44,983 nt of DNA from Candidatus Peribacteria bacterium. GTDB lineage: Bacteria > Patescibacteriota > Gracilibacteria > UBA1369 > LOWO2-01-FULL-3. Below the pieces are notes generated by a model. The model saw nothing but the letters and a program-made list of their open reading frames with translations. It had not been told where the DNA came from and made no database searches. The stretch is taken from assembly GCA_943357285.1 (NCBI GenBank), contig CALRGJ010000010.1, forward strand, positions 1 through 44,983, in the 5' to 3' direction. The stretch's first letter is position 1; every line of letters begins with the position of its first letter. Below, in pieces: positions 27,536 to 36,437 of this stretch. A program made the translations under genes and the position numbers.

Positions 27536-28285
27536 TTCCCAATTCGGAACAAAAACAGTAGAACGCACTACCAATTTATTATCTTTAGCAGCTTGAGTCA
27601 CTCCTACATACCAATCACCAGGATGAACATCATTATAAGGCATATCTTTCACCACTTCATTTGCAGGAACTTCAAAAGCAAAAGCCTTCATAACAATTTT
27701 CAAAGCTTCAGCCTTAACTATGTTATTCAACACACCATAATCTCCACTAGCATAACCATTTACCCAGCCTTTATACTTTGCAGCACATACTGAAGGTACA
27801 TACCAAGCACCAGGATCATTTCTTAAGTCATTGAAACAATTTGTCATATCCACAGCAGGCAAAGCAGCATAATCAACATCTGAAGCCTCAGCCAACATCT
27901 TCGCAAATTCAGCTCTGTTCACTTTATTATCCGGTCTAAAAGTATTGTCCGGATAACCTCCTACTACACCCCTGTAATACAACTGAATAATTGCCTGATA
28001 TGAAGGATGTGTATCCGCTAAATCTTTGAAAGGATTTTCTTGCTGAACCTGAACCTGATTAATAGAAGATTGATCACTTGTAACATCAGCAAACATTCTT
28101 TTAATATAAGCGTTGTTTGAAGTCATGAAAGAAGTAATGGCGTACAAAGAAAATCCTGCAAATAGAACCAACACCGCCAAGAAATTTCTATGATTTCTGG
28201 AAATACCATTCTCCATAGGAGAATAAGTAGCCTTAGCAATTTTTTTCTTAACAGCTTTAGATTTTGTAGTTTTTTTAATAGCCAT
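27470..28285 (-). CDS. SLH-domain surface protein
   Basis: A 271-residue protein with a Lys-rich cytoplasmic start, one membrane segment at about 35-55 and three S-layer homology repeats. Repeat 1 includes GVVGGYPDNTFRPDNKVNRAE. Repeat 2 has GWVNGYASGDYGVLNN. Repeat 3 ends in ELTRADVVQILYNAM. SLH triplets bind pyruvylated secondary wall polymers, so this protein probably links the membrane to the cell wall or S-layer. It lies 11 bp downstream of the AI-2E-type permease gene on the same strand. Confidence 0.9.
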   Translation of the reverse strand: MAIKKTTKSKAVKKKIAKATYSPMENGISRNHRNFLAVLVLFAGFSLYAITSFMTSNNAYIKRMFADVTSDQSSINQVQVQQENPFKDLADTHPSYQAIIQLYYRGVVGGYPDNTFRPDNKVNRAEFAKMLAEASDVDYAALPAVDMTNCFNDLRNDPGAWYVPSVCAAKYKGWVNGYASGDYGVLNNIVKAEALKIVMKAFAFEVPANEVVKDMPYNDVHPGDWYVGVTQAAKDNKLVVRSTVFVPNWELTRADVVQILYNAMQAKGLVK

Positions 28286-28296
28286 AAATTTTAGAA

Positions 28297-29436
28297 TTAA
28301 TTTTTAAGAACTTTACCGTACTCTGCCTCATAAATTTGGATGAAAGACATCAAGAACATCAATACAAGAGGACCAATAATCACTCCTTGAAGTCCCAACG
28401 TCCATATTCCACCCATAATTACAAAGAAAGTAAGAAGAGGATAAGTATTTGCTTTACCACCAATTAAATAAGGTCTCACGAAATTATCTACAAGACCTAT
28501 TGCCAATGCGCCCCAAATAAAAATGAAAATTGCTGAACCATATTGTCCCATCACGGCTAAAATTATACCGGCAGGAACCCAAATCACTGCAGTTCCAAAA
28601 AGAGGAACTAAAGAGAAAAAAGCCATCGCTGTTCCCCAGAAAATTGGATTAGCAATACCCGCAAACATAAAACCAATTCCTCCAACCAAACCTTGCAAAA
28701 TCGCAGTCAAAAATACTCCAACCAAAATGGCCTTGGACATCACCGCAATTTTATCAAACAAATCTGTCTCGTATAAAGAAGGAAGTGGACTTGCAGCTTT
28801 AATTTTCTCAACAATAATTTTTCCATCTTTAAAGAAATAATACATAGAGAAAAGAAGAATAAACACATTCACAAAGAAATTTGAGATACTGGAAATCAAA
28901 GTCGCAACCTGTGACACAAGATAAGTACTCAATGATTGAGCCATATCCAAAACGGCTTGCTTAATATCAATCTTTTCCAAATCAACCACCATCTTCACAT
29001 TTTCATTCAAATCATAAAAAATACCTCCATTTTGCCACTGCAAAAATTTATCAAAAACTCCTGAATTAATTTTTGCCTGAACTAATTGATAAGTACTGGC
29101 GGCTTCACCGGCCATCAAAATCACAAAAAAAGTTAATGGCATAACAGTTAAGAAAATTACCACCAAGCATGACACAAAAGAAGCTATACCCTGTAAACCT
29201 CTGAACAATTTCAAAAGCCTTTTATATAGAGGATAAAAAGCAACGCTCAAAACAATCGCAATAAAAATAACTGTCAAAAAAGGCTGAAGTATCTGAAAGA
29301 ATAAAACAGTAGTAAAGATTAAACAAAAAAGCAAAAAATAACCCGGCAACTTGTCAATGATGATAGACCTTTTACCGGTGCCATCAGAAACATGAGGCTG
29401 ATTCTTATCTAACTTGGAATGAGATGGTTTTTCCAT
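28297..29436 (-). CDS. AI-2E/PerM family permease
   Basis: A 379-residue polytopic membrane protein. A polar N-terminus (about 30 residues) precedes several helices. The family-typical central amphipathic region (about 135-195) and C-terminal motifs follow, such as ALAIGLVDNFVRPYLIGGKANTYPLLTFFVIMGG with PLVLMF near the end. Members include TqsA, PerM and Na+/H+ antiporters, so the substrate cannot be assigned. It precedes the SLH gene. Confidence 0.9.
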   Translation of the reverse strand: MEKPSHSKLDKNQPHVSDGTGKRSIIIDKLPGYFLLFCLIFTTVLFFQILQPFLTVIFIAIVLSVAFYPLYKRLLKLFRGLQGIASFVSCLVVIFLTVMPLTFFVILMAGEAASTYQLVQAKINSGVFDKFLQWQNGGIFYDLNENVKMVVDLEKIDIKQAVLDMAQSLSTYLVSQVATLISSISNFFVNVFILLFSMYYFFKDGKIIVEKIKAASPLPSLYETDLFDKIAVMSKAILVGVFLTAILQGLVGGIGFMFAGIANPIFWGTAMAFFSLVPLFGTAVIWVPAGIILAVMGQYGSAIFIFIWGALAIGLVDNFVRPYLIGGKANTYPLLTFFVIMGGIWTLGLQGVIIGPLVLMFLMSFIQIYEAEYGKVLKN

Positions 29437-29506
29437 GAGCTAAATATATATCATATCCCCTAAAGAAAGGAAGATGAAATTTTTAGATCATGCACCATTT
29501 TTGAAA

Positions 29507-30397
29507 TTAAAAATATAAATAGGTAAAACCCAAAAATATCAGGATAAAAGAACCTCCTTTAATTAATAAATCCTCCTTTTTTATCGAATCTCTCGGAATC
29601 TCGCTGACAAACCTATGAAGAACTAATCCTGAAATCAGAGCAAACAATGGCTGTAATCCGACAATTACACTAGTCAAAGCCGCCTTACCCAAAGTCAAAG
29701 CATAAGCAAAAAACAAAGACCCTGCAGTACCAAACAAAGCAGAGAGAAAGAGTAATTTCCAACCTTTAACAGGTAATTTAAAATCCCCGAAAATAGTTCT
29801 ATACTTAGGAATAAGAAAAATAACGCCGCCAAGCAAGCTACTACCCAAGAGATCTACAGAAAAAGCTGCCCAGAAATTTGGAAAATCCCCAACGTACTTT
29901 TTGAAAAGCACATCTCCAACAGACCACAAAACATCAGCAATTAAAATTAAGACAAAAGCCTGACTAAAATGCCACTTGCTCTCCTTTTTCTTAAACGCCG
30001 CCAAAACACTACCAAATAAAATAAGTGAAAAAGCTACAATTTGGTTAACATTCAAGGTTTCTCCTATCATCACCATACCCAAAAGCAAAATCATTATCGG
30101 CTGAAACTGCAAAATCAAAACCACCCTACTCACCTCTTCAAGCTGCATTGCTTTATAATAAAAAACAAACGCCGTCATCCAAATCACTCCCGCAATAAAC
30201 ATCCATACAAAAGAAGCATCTAAAACAATCCCCTGCCCAAACAAAGCCATCAAAGCAATAGCCACAGGCAATTTCACCAAAGCAAAAATACTCATCAAAA
30301 CCAGATCATTTTTGATCCAACTTCTCCTCATCGCCGCATCCATTGGATTAGCGAAGCCCCAACAAAGAGGCGCCAAAACTGCAAATAGTAGCCACAT
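29507..30397 (-). CDS. EamA/DMT-family transporter
   Basis: A 296-residue membrane protein with ten predicted helices arranged as two EamA repeats. Repeat 1 starts at WLLFAVLAPLCWGFANP and repeat 2 near FVLILIADVLWSVGDVLF. The end of repeat 1 has the typical QFQPIMILLLGMVMIGE and repeat 2 has GLQPLFALISGLVLH. The family exports metabolites or amino acids; the substrate is unknown. It has its own promoter (30426-30434) and is separated from the permease gene by 70 bp. Confidence 0.9.
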   Translation of the reverse strand: MWLLFAVLAPLCWGFANPMDAAMRRSWIKNDLVLMSIFALVKLPVAIALMALFGQGIVLDASFVWMFIAGVIWMTAFVFYYKAMQLEEVSRVVLILQFQPIMILLLGMVMIGETLNVNQIVAFSLILFGSVLAAFKKKESKWHFSQAFVLILIADVLWSVGDVLFKKYVGDFPNFWAAFSVDLLGSSLLGGVIFLIPKYRTIFGDFKLPVKGWKLLFLSALFGTAGSLFFAYALTLGKAALTSVIVGLQPLFALISGLVLHRFVSEIPRDSIKKEDLLIKGGSFILIFLGFTYLYF

Positions 30398-30425
30398 AGA
30401 AATTTAGTACAAAAAATTCTCTCGA

Positions 30426-30434
30426 ATTTTATCA
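30426..30434 (-). promoter_or_regulatory. Extended -10 promoter for the EamA gene
   Basis: TGATAAAAT on the minus strand, 28 bases before the ATG. Its context GTTTTATGATAAAAT resembles the conserved promoter at 671 and 16724. Confidence 0.5.
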
Positions 30435-30483
30435 TAAAACAAAAACTATGATAGGATAACTATAAAGATAATAATAACTTCAC

Positions 30484-31200
30484 ATGGGCAACGATAAACT
30501 TCCACCAGAAAAACAACTTCCACCACGGGATCCGGAAAACACACCTGAGAGACTGCCAAATGCACGCGATGAAATAAAAAAAGAAGCACAAAAACTTCGC
30601 AAAGGCTTAGACGTAGAGGAAGAAAAAATTCCGTGGGGAAAAGTGGTCTTTGACGGTTTTGGCAAAGTGGAATGGGATAAAGCTACAAATAAACTTACCA
30701 TGGCTCCTAAGGCTTCTACTCAAAAACGAAAAGATCCAAAAGAATTTCAGGAAACTCACGCCTGCCTAGTAATAAGTGATGAAAAATTTAAACAGCCTTT
30801 TGCTCTTAACTATACAATGAAAACTACAAAACAGCTTCGTCAAAACGAACCTGCAAATAACTGGGAAGTAGGATGGGCAGTTTTTGGATACAAAGACGAT
30901 GGAAAGTTTAAATACACAATGCTAAAACCTGAAGGTTATGAAATGGGAGAATCACTTCTCAACGACGCTCAAGAATTTCTTGATGAAGCATCGGACAAAT
31001 TCCCAATCAACAAAGACTACAAAGTAGAAATGAAAGTTGAAAACGATACAATTTACATGAGTGTGAATGGACGCAAATATCCACCTTACAAAATGGTCGG
31101 AGAAGGAAAAAAGGACCACCTCACCGCAGACGGTAAAATAGGATTCTACACCGAAGATGCAGAAGTGGAAGTAAAGGATATCAAGATGGAACAACTATAA
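30484..31200 (+). CDS. Hypothetical protein with a DUF1080/LamG-like beta-sandwich
   Basis: The 238 residues begin with a Pro-rich charged stretch without a signal peptide. From about 50 to the end the sequence is beta-rich. It contains the pattern YKVEMKVENDTIYMSVNGR followed by GKIGFYTEDAEVEVKDIKM. That ending is typical of concanavalin-like sandwich domains such as DUF1080 (3-keto-disaccharide hydrolase) and related carbohydrate-binding folds. Catalytic residues cannot be assigned. The lack of a signal peptide is odd for a glycan-binding role. It ends 2 bp before the convergent gene at 31203. Confidence 0.6.
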   Translation: MGNDKLPPEKQLPPRDPENTPERLPNARDEIKKEAQKLRKGLDVEEEKIPWGKVVFDGFGKVEWDKATNKLTMAPKASTQKRKDPKEFQETHACLVISDEKFKQPFALNYTMKTTKQLRQNEPANNWEVGWAVFGYKDDGKFKYTMLKPEGYEMGESLLNDAQEFLDEASDKFPINKDYKVEMKVENDTIYMSVNGRKYPPYKMVGEGKKDHLTADGKIGFYTEDAEVEVKDIKMEQL

Positions 31201-31202
31201 TA

Positions 31203-31709
31203 CTACATCTTTCTGGAATCATAAGCCCAATGAAGCAAGGCTTGTCTTTGCTTTCTACGACAATTCAAATCACCAACAATACAATTCTTTTTCAGCTGCG
31301 CAATATGACGAGTCATCGCTAACCAACGCTTAATTTGTCTTTCATCATCATCCGTCCTTCTGCCCATATAATAGCGACAATACCACTGAAACCAACCTCT
31401 CGGATCTTGAGGATGAATCCAATCTTTTTTCAGCCAATATTCTAATGGCTTCGAAGCATCAACTTCAAAATAATTTAATTTTTCATCATGCCCAGGCTTA
31501 CCCTCAGGATAAAACTTTGCTCTAGCAAACCAATCATCCGGGAATTCTTTTCTACAATCTCTCATATACCTTCCGCCAAAAACACCCAGAGCAAGCATTT
31601 GCTTAGGTGTTAACTGCGGCTTAAATCTAGTATCAAAATTCTTCCCCGCTGGCTGAGAAAGCGCATAAGTACACTTCTGCATTTTATCTTTCACTACTAC
31701 CTTCTTCAT
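31203..31709 (-). CDS. Conserved uncharacterised protein (WFQWYCRYYMGRR family)
   Basis: The 168 residues carry a highly conserved block without known function: LTPKQMLALGVFGGRYM, DCRKEFPDDWF, HPQDPRGWFQWYCRYYMGRR and the C-terminal LLHWAYDSRK. I recognise this set from uncharacterised proteins in diverse bacteria and some eukaryotes. The many Trp, Tyr, Arg and Cys residues suggest a compact binding fold. No membrane helix is seen. Its ATG directly abuts the stop of the DUF2892 gene. Confidence 0.7.
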   Translation of the reverse strand: MKKVVVKDKMQKCTYALSQPAGKNFDTRFKPQLTPKQMLALGVFGGRYMRDCRKEFPDDWFARAKFYPEGKPGHDEKLNYFEVDASKPLEYWLKKDWIHPQDPRGWFQWYCRYYMGRRTDDDERQIKRWLAMTRHIAQLKKNCIVGDLNCRRKQRQALLHWAYDSRKM

Positions 31710-32024
31710 TTAGTTAATTGGACATGAATTTTTACCCATAGCAGCATACAAACCACACCAGCTAAAAATTGCTTCAAAGAAAGTAAAACCGGCAAAGAAA
31801 AACAGCACAGGACTAAAGTCAGTCATTACCGCCCACACTACAAGAGCTACACCAATCACCGCACGCAAAATGCGACCACTTACATTAATATTTCTCTGCA
31901 CTCCATATGGTGTTTTCTTAGCAAATTTCTTTAGAGCTAAACGATATAAAAATCCAAAAACAAAACCTCCAAGCAAAGCTGAAAATACATACAAAGCAAC
32001 TTCCGCAGAAAAATTATTGAACAT
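31710..32024 (-). CDS. DUF2892-type small membrane protein
   Basis: The 104 residues have an N-terminal helix (about 5-28) and then the DUF2892 pattern: RNINVSGRILRAVIGVALV, a Pro-containing second helix, and the ending FSWCGLYAAMGKNSCP with two Cys. DUF2892 is the membrane part of some rhodanese proteins (YgaP), but no rhodanese domain is present. It is followed directly by the conserved gene at 31203 and preceded by tRNA-Ser. Confidence 0.8.
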   Translation of the reverse strand: MFNNFSAEVALYVFSALLGGFVFGFLYRLALKKFAKKTPYGVQRNINVSGRILRAVIGVALVVWAVMTDFSPVLFFFAGFTFFEAIFSWCGLYAAMGKNSCPIN

Positions 32025-32050
32025 TGAAATTGGATAAGGAAATTAGCACC

Positions 32051-32059
32051 AATATAGCA
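32051..32059 (-). promoter_or_regulatory. Possible extended -10 for the DUF2892 gene
   Basis: TGCTATATT on the minus strand, between the tRNA-Ser 3' end and the DUF2892 ATG. Confidence 0.35.
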
Positions 32060-32066
32060 CGATTTC

Positions 32067-32156
32067 TGGCGGAGAGAGAGGGATTCGAACCCTCGAGGAA
32101 CTTGCGCCCCTACCGCTTTTCGAGAGCGGCGCCTTCAACCACTCGGCCATCTCTCC
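32067..32156 (-). tRNA. tRNA-Ser (anticodon CGA)
   Basis: The minus strand folds into a type II tRNA: acceptor stem GGAGAGA/TCTCTCC, D arm with GCCGAGTGGTTGAAGGC, anticodon loop CTCGAAA (CGA), a long variable arm and T arm GGTTCGAATCC. Discriminator G and CCA are encoded (32070-32067). A -10-like TGCTAGCAT lies at 32174-32182. Confidence 0.95.
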
Positions 32157-32173
32157 ATAGTGAAAACTACGAC

Positions 32174-32182
32174 ATGCTAGCA
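32174..32182 (-). promoter_or_regulatory. Possible tRNA-Ser promoter
   Basis: TGCTAGCAT on the minus strand, with TTGTCG 18 bases upstream as a fair -35. It lies 17 bases before the tRNA 5' end. Confidence 0.45.
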
Positions 32183-32248
32183 GTGTTGAAGGTAATTCGA
32201 CAACACAAAATTAATGTTAAACACAAGCTTCATAAGGCAAACTTTCCC

Positions 32249-32276
32249 TTGCACTTGTGAACAAGCCATTTATAAT
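32249..32276 (+). promoter_or_regulatory. hppA promoter
   Basis: TTGCAC (32249-32254), a 16-base spacer and TATAAT (32271-32276) lie 58 bases before the hppA ATG. Confidence 0.6.
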
Positions 32277-32333
32277 CAGCAAGGCCCTAAAAAAGCCACT
32301 TATTATAACTTTTTAATTCTTTAAAAATCACCT

Positions 32334-34340
32334 ATGGACTCTACGACACTACTTTACTCAGCCATTGGAGCAAGCATTCTAGGCTTACTCTACGCAATCT
32401 TTTTGATTGTGAGAATCTTAAAACAACCAGCAGGTTCCGGCAAAATGCTCGAAATCGCTGCAGCTATCCAAGACGGAGCAAAAGCTTATCTTTCTCGTCA
32501 ATATAAGACAGTTGGAATTGTGGCTGTTGTGATCCTAGCCTTGATGTACTTCGCAAAATTCTCTCCAAATACAATTTACGGTTTCATTCTAGGAGCTGTA
32601 TTGTCAGCTGTTGCAGGTTTTGTAGGTATGCACATTTCTGTTCGTGCCAACGTTCGTACAGCTGAAGCGGCAAGAAAAGGCTTAAAACAAGCTCTTGCTC
32701 TAGCTTTTCAAGGAGGTTCAGTAACTGGTCTATTCGTAGCAGGTTTAGGACTTCTTTCAGTTTCAGCTTTCTACCTTTTCACTAAAGACCTTTCCGCTCT
32801 TGTTGGACTTGCTTTTGGTTCAAGCTTGATTTCAGTATTTGCTCGTCTCGGTGGTGGTATCTTCACAAAAGGTGCTGACGTAGGTACAGACATGGTAGGT
32901 AAAATTGAAAGCAATATTCCTGAAGATGATCCACGTAATCCTGGTGTAATTGCCGACAACGTTGGTGACAACGTAGGTGATTGTGCTGGTATGGCTGCGG
33001 ATCTTTTCGAAACTTACGTAGTTTCTGCTATCGCTGTAATCCTTCTCGGAAGCACAGTTCTTCCAGGATATGAAAACGCTATTATCTACCCACTCGTAAT
33101 CGGTGGTGCTTCAATTCTTACAACTATTATAGGTACTTGGTTTGTACGTCTAGGAAAGAAGAAAAACATTATGGGAGCTCTATACAAGAGTCTTATTACT
33201 ACTGGTGTTCTTTCAGCTATCGCTTTCTACCCTATCACTATGCAGTTGATGGCGGACAATGGAAAATTCGACACAATGAATCTTTTCTACGCTTCTCTTA
33301 TCGGTCTAGTTGTGACTGCTGCTATCGTTGTTATCACAGAATACTACACAGATAAAAAATACGCTCCGGTTAGACAAATTGCCGAAGCTTCTAGTACAGG
33401 TCATGGTACAAACATTATCCAAGGTCTTGCTGTAGGTATGCAATCTACTGCTCTTCCAGTAATCGTTATTGTTGCTGCTATTCTCGTATCATTCCAGCTT
33501 GCAGGTCTTTATGGAATTGCACTCGCTGTAATGTCTATGCTTTCACTCACAGGTTCTATCGTTGCAATCGATGCTTTTGGTCCTATCACTGACAACGCTG
33601 GTGGTATTGCTGAAATGGCTGGTATGCCAAAAGAAGTTCGTGCAGTAACAGATCCTTTGGACGCTGTAGGTAATACTACAAAAGCGGTTACAAAAGGTTA
33701 TGCTATCGCTTCTGCAGGACTTGCTGCAATGGTACTTTTCGCTGCTTACGTTCAAGAGTTGGAGGCTAACGGAATTTCTACAGTATTTGATCTTTCAAAT
33801 CACAAAGTATTAGTTGGTCTTCTTATCGGAGGTCTTCTACCATACCTCTTCGCAAGTATGGCTATGTCTGCTGTAGGTAAAGCTGCAAAAGCTGTAGTTA
33901 TGGAAGTTCGTCGTCAGTTCAAAGAGATCAAAGGAATTATGACTGGTGAAAACAAACCTGACTATTCTCGTTGCGTAGATATCGTTACAAAATCTGCTAT
34001 TAAAGAAATGATTGTTCCAGCTTTAATTCCAGTATTAGTACCAATCGCTGTAGGTCTTGGTCTTGGAGCACAAGCTCTTGGAGGACTTCTAGTAGGTTGT
34101 ATCGTTACTGGTTTGTTTGTAGGTATTTCTATGACAACAGGAGGTGCTGCTTGGGATAATGCTAAAAAATATATCGAAGAAGGTGCTCATGGCGGTAAAG
34201 GTTCAGAAGCTCACAAAGCTGCTGTAACTGGAGATACAGTGGGAGATCCATACAAGGACACAGCTGGTCCAGCTATCAACCCAATGATCAAGATTATCAA
34301 TATCGTTGCTCTTCTTCTCGTTAAATTCTTGAAGCCTTAA
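32334..34340 (+). CDS. hppA: Membrane-bound proton-translocating pyrophosphatase
   Basis: Couples hydrolysis of pyrophosphate to ion pumping across the membrane. The 668 residues form the usual 16-helix protein with the diagnostic acidic motifs [41 protein letters not shown] and, near the end, [15 protein letters not shown]. The GNTTKA segment carries Lys where K+-dependent enzymes carry Ala, so this should be the K+-independent, H+-pumping type. In a fermentative cell it would recover energy from biosynthetic pyrophosphate. Codons here are visibly richer in GGT/GCT than in neighbouring genes, suggesting high expression. Confidence 0.97.
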   Translation: MDSTTLLYSAIGASILGLLYAIFLIVRILKQPAGSGKMLEIAAAIQDGAKAYLSRQYKTVGIVAVVILALMYFAKFSPNTIYGFILGAVLSAVAGFVGMHISVRANVRTAEAARKGLKQALALAFQGGSVTGLFVAGLGLLSVSAFYLFTKDLSALVGLAFGSSLISVFARLGGGIFTKGADVGTDMVGKIESNIPEDDPRNPGVIADNVGDNVGDCAGMAADLFETYVVSAIAVILLGSTVLPGYENAIIYPLVIGGASILTTIIGTWFVRLGKKKNIMGALYKSLITTGVLSAIAFYPITMQLMADNGKFDTMNLFYASLIGLVVTAAIVVITEYYTDKKYAPVRQIAEASSTGHGTNIIQGLAVGMQSTALPVIVIVAAILVSFQLAGLYGIALAVMSMLSLTGSIVAIDAFGPITDNAGGIAEMAGMPKEVRAVTDPLDAVGNTTKAVTKGYAIASAGLAAMVLFAAYVQELEANGISTVFDLSNHKVLVGLLIGGLLPYLFASMAMSAVGKAAKAVVMEVRRQFKEIKGIMTGENKPDYSRCVDIVTKSAIKEMIVPALIPVLVPIAVGLGLGAQALGGLLVGCIVTGLFVGISMTTGGAAWDNAKKYIEEGAHGGKGSEAHKAAVTGDTVGDPYKDTAGPAINPMIKIINIVALLLVKFLKP

Positions 34341-34357
34341 TGCTAAAGGAATAAGAT

Positions 34358-34376
34358 GGGGGTAATTTAATCCCCC
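34358..34376 (+). terminator. Hairpin between hppA and ldh
   Basis: GGGGG, a nine-base AT loop and CCCCC, followed by TTTCT. It ends 5 bases before the ldh ATG. It could be a weak terminator or attenuator, and occupies the place where a ribosome binding site would be. Confidence 0.5.
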
Positions 34377-34381
34377 TTTCT

Positions 34382-35311
34382 ATGGAAAGAGAGTTTCCAA
34401 ATTCATTCAAAATTTCTGTAATAGGCTGTGGTAGCGTTGGCGCAACCACAGCTTATTCTTTGTTACTCGGTGGAGTACCAACTCATCTCACGCTAATAGA
34501 CGTACGCAAAGAACAAGCAGAGGGTCTAGACCTCGACCTCGAACACTCCATTCCCTTCACTTCATATTGCCGCATTAAAAATTCGGACAATGTTAAGGAT
34601 TGCAAAGGCTCAGACTTAGTAGTCATCACAGCAGGTAAACGCCAATCTCAAGGACAAACTCGTCTCGATCTCATCAAAGACAACAAAAAAATATTCGCAG
34701 ACATCATTCCCAAAATTGCTAAAGCTGCACCAAAAGCCATTCTTTTAATCGTGAGCAATCCTGTGGATGTACTTACCTACGAAGCGATAAAACTATCAAA
34801 ATTCCCATGGCAAAGAGTTTTCGGCAGTGGGACAATCCTGGATTCCGCTCGTTTCCAATTCCATCTTTCAGAAAAATTAAATATTCACCCACGTAGCATC
34901 GATGCCTACATTTTAGGAGAACATGGAGATACTTCTTTTCCTGTTTGGAGTACAGCAAGCATCTTGGGAAAACCATTATTTAAATTCAAAGATTTTAATA
35001 AAAAAGTTGGTGACCAATGTTACTCAGATACGAAAAATGCCGCTTATAGAATAATCCACGACCTCGGATATACTTGCTATTCTATTGCAACAGCCGTGAC
35101 AGAAATTGCCAAAAATATTAAAGAAGACAGCCATCAAGTATTCCCATTGTCAGTTCTTCTCCAAAATTATTATGGCCACTCTAAGGTATGCCTCAGTATT
35201 CCATCAGTTATTTGTCGCAAAGGAATCAATGAAGTCATAGAAATACCCCTCGACAAAAGTGAACAAAAAAATCTGGCTAAATCCGTATCAACATTAAAAT
35301 CCTATCAATAA
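34382..35311 (+). CDS. ldh: L-lactate dehydrogenase
   Basis: Reduces pyruvate to L-lactate with NADH, regenerating NAD+ in fermentation. The 309 residues show the NAD-binding GCGSVGATTAY (16-25), Asp40 at the end of strand 2, the substrate loop RQSQGQTR (Gln88 and Arg94) and GEHGD with catalytic His181. Gln rather than Arg at position 88 marks a lactate, not malate, dehydrogenase. SARF after GTILD is also family typical. It follows hppA by 41 bp and precedes pyrD directly, so the three may form one operon. Confidence 0.93.
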   Translation: MEREFPNSFKISVIGCGSVGATTAYSLLLGGVPTHLTLIDVRKEQAEGLDLDLEHSIPFTSYCRIKNSDNVKDCKGSDLVVITAGKRQSQGQTRLDLIKDNKKIFADIIPKIAKAAPKAILLIVSNPVDVLTYEAIKLSKFPWQRVFGSGTILDSARFQFHLSEKLNIHPRSIDAYILGEHGDTSFPVWSTASILGKPLFKFKDFNKKVGDQCYSDTKNAAYRIIHDLGYTCYSIATAVTEIAKNIKEDSHQVFPLSVLLQNYYGHSKVCLSIPSVICRKGINEVIEIPLDKSEQKNLAKSVSTLKSYQ

Positions 35312-35312
35312 A

Positions 35313-36437
35313 TTGCTAAAATCATTAATCAAAATTAGAAACTCAATTTTCGGTTTTTTCTACCGTAATGTTTTCAAAAAAATATTTTTTCTTTTTGATG
35401 CCGAAAACGTCCATGACTTTTTCACCGTTACAGGAAAAATTTTGGGTTCAAATTTTATCACTCGTGGACTCACCTGCTTTTTCTTTAATAACCCCGATCA
35501 AAAAATTCTCAATCAAAAAATTCACGGCATTCATTTCAAAAATCCATTTGGCCTTTCCGCCGGTTTTGATAAAAATGCTGAACTCACAAAAATAATTCCG
35601 GAAGTCGGTTTCGGTTTTGAAGAAATAGGATCTATCACCGGAGAATACTGTACAGGCAACGCAAAACCACGCCTTTGGCGCTTAATAAAATCACAGGCTC
35701 TAGTCGTCTATTACGGCCTCAAAAATGACGGCTGCGAAAAAATCAGCGCAAGATTAAAAGACCGAAAATTTAAAATTCCAATCGGCGTAAACGTCGCAAA
35801 AACCAATTGTAAAAACACCACCACTACCGAAGAAGGTATAGCAGACTATGTCAAAGCTTACCGTCATTTCCTTCATATTGGAGACTATTTTACCATTAAC
35901 ATCAGTTGTCCAAATACTTTTGGCGGAGAACCATTTCATGACGGAGAAAAATTAGACAAACTCTTCACGGCTTTGGGAAAATATCCGACAAAAAAACCTA
36001 TTTTTATAAAAATTTCCCCAGACCTTTCTGATTCTCAAATAGACGACATCATCAAAATATCAAAGAAGCATCATGTCTCAGGCTTCATCTGTACAAACCT
36101 CACCAAGAAGAGAGAAAACCTTAAAATAGTAGATGAAAAAGTCCCAACAAATGGAGGAATCAGCGGCAAAGCCGTCGAAGATCTCGCCAACAAAATGATC
36201 GCCAATATTTACAAAAAAACTAAAGGAAAATTCACCATCATTGGTTGCGGTGGAGTCTTCTCAGCTGCAGATGCTTACAAAAAAATTCGCCTCGGAGCTT
36301 CGCTCATAGAACTCATTACAGGCATGATTTTCCAAGGCCCTCAATTAATCAGCGAAATGAATCTGGAACTAGCTGAACTCCTAAAAAAAGACGGATTCAA
36401 AAACATCCAAGAAGCTATAGGCATAGACATCAACTAA
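35313..36437 (+). CDS. pyrD: Dihydroorotate dehydrogenase, class-2-like with a cysteine base
   Basis: Oxidises dihydroorotate to orotate in pyrimidine synthesis using FMN. The 374 residues have the N-terminal helical extension of class 2 enzymes (about 1-60), then the FMN barrel with NPFGLSAGFDKNAE (77-90). The active-site loop reads NISCPNT with Cys199, where class 2 enzymes normally have Ser and class 1 enzymes Cys. GGISGKA and IGCGGVFSAADAY bind phosphate. The start is TTG at 35313, one base after the ldh stop; no in-frame ATG precedes the barrel. The electron acceptor is uncertain. The end overlaps the gene at 36434 by 4 bp. Confidence 0.9.
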   Translation: MLKSLIKIRNSIFGFFYRNVFKKIFFLFDAENVHDFFTVTGKILGSNFITRGLTCFFFNNPDQKILNQKIHGIHFKNPFGLSAGFDKNAELTKIIPEVGFGFEEIGSITGEYCTGNAKPRLWRLIKSQALVVYYGLKNDGCEKISARLKDRKFKIPIGVNVAKTNCKNTTTTEEGIADYVKAYRHFLHIGDYFTINISCPNTFGGEPFHDGEKLDKLFTALGKYPTKKPIFIKISPDLSDSQIDDIIKISKKHHVSGFICTNLTKKRENLKIVDEKVPTNGGISGKAVEDLANKMIANIYKKTKGKFTIIGCGGVFSAADAYKKIRLGASLIELITGMIFQGPQLISEMNLELAELLKKDGFKNIQEAIGIDIN

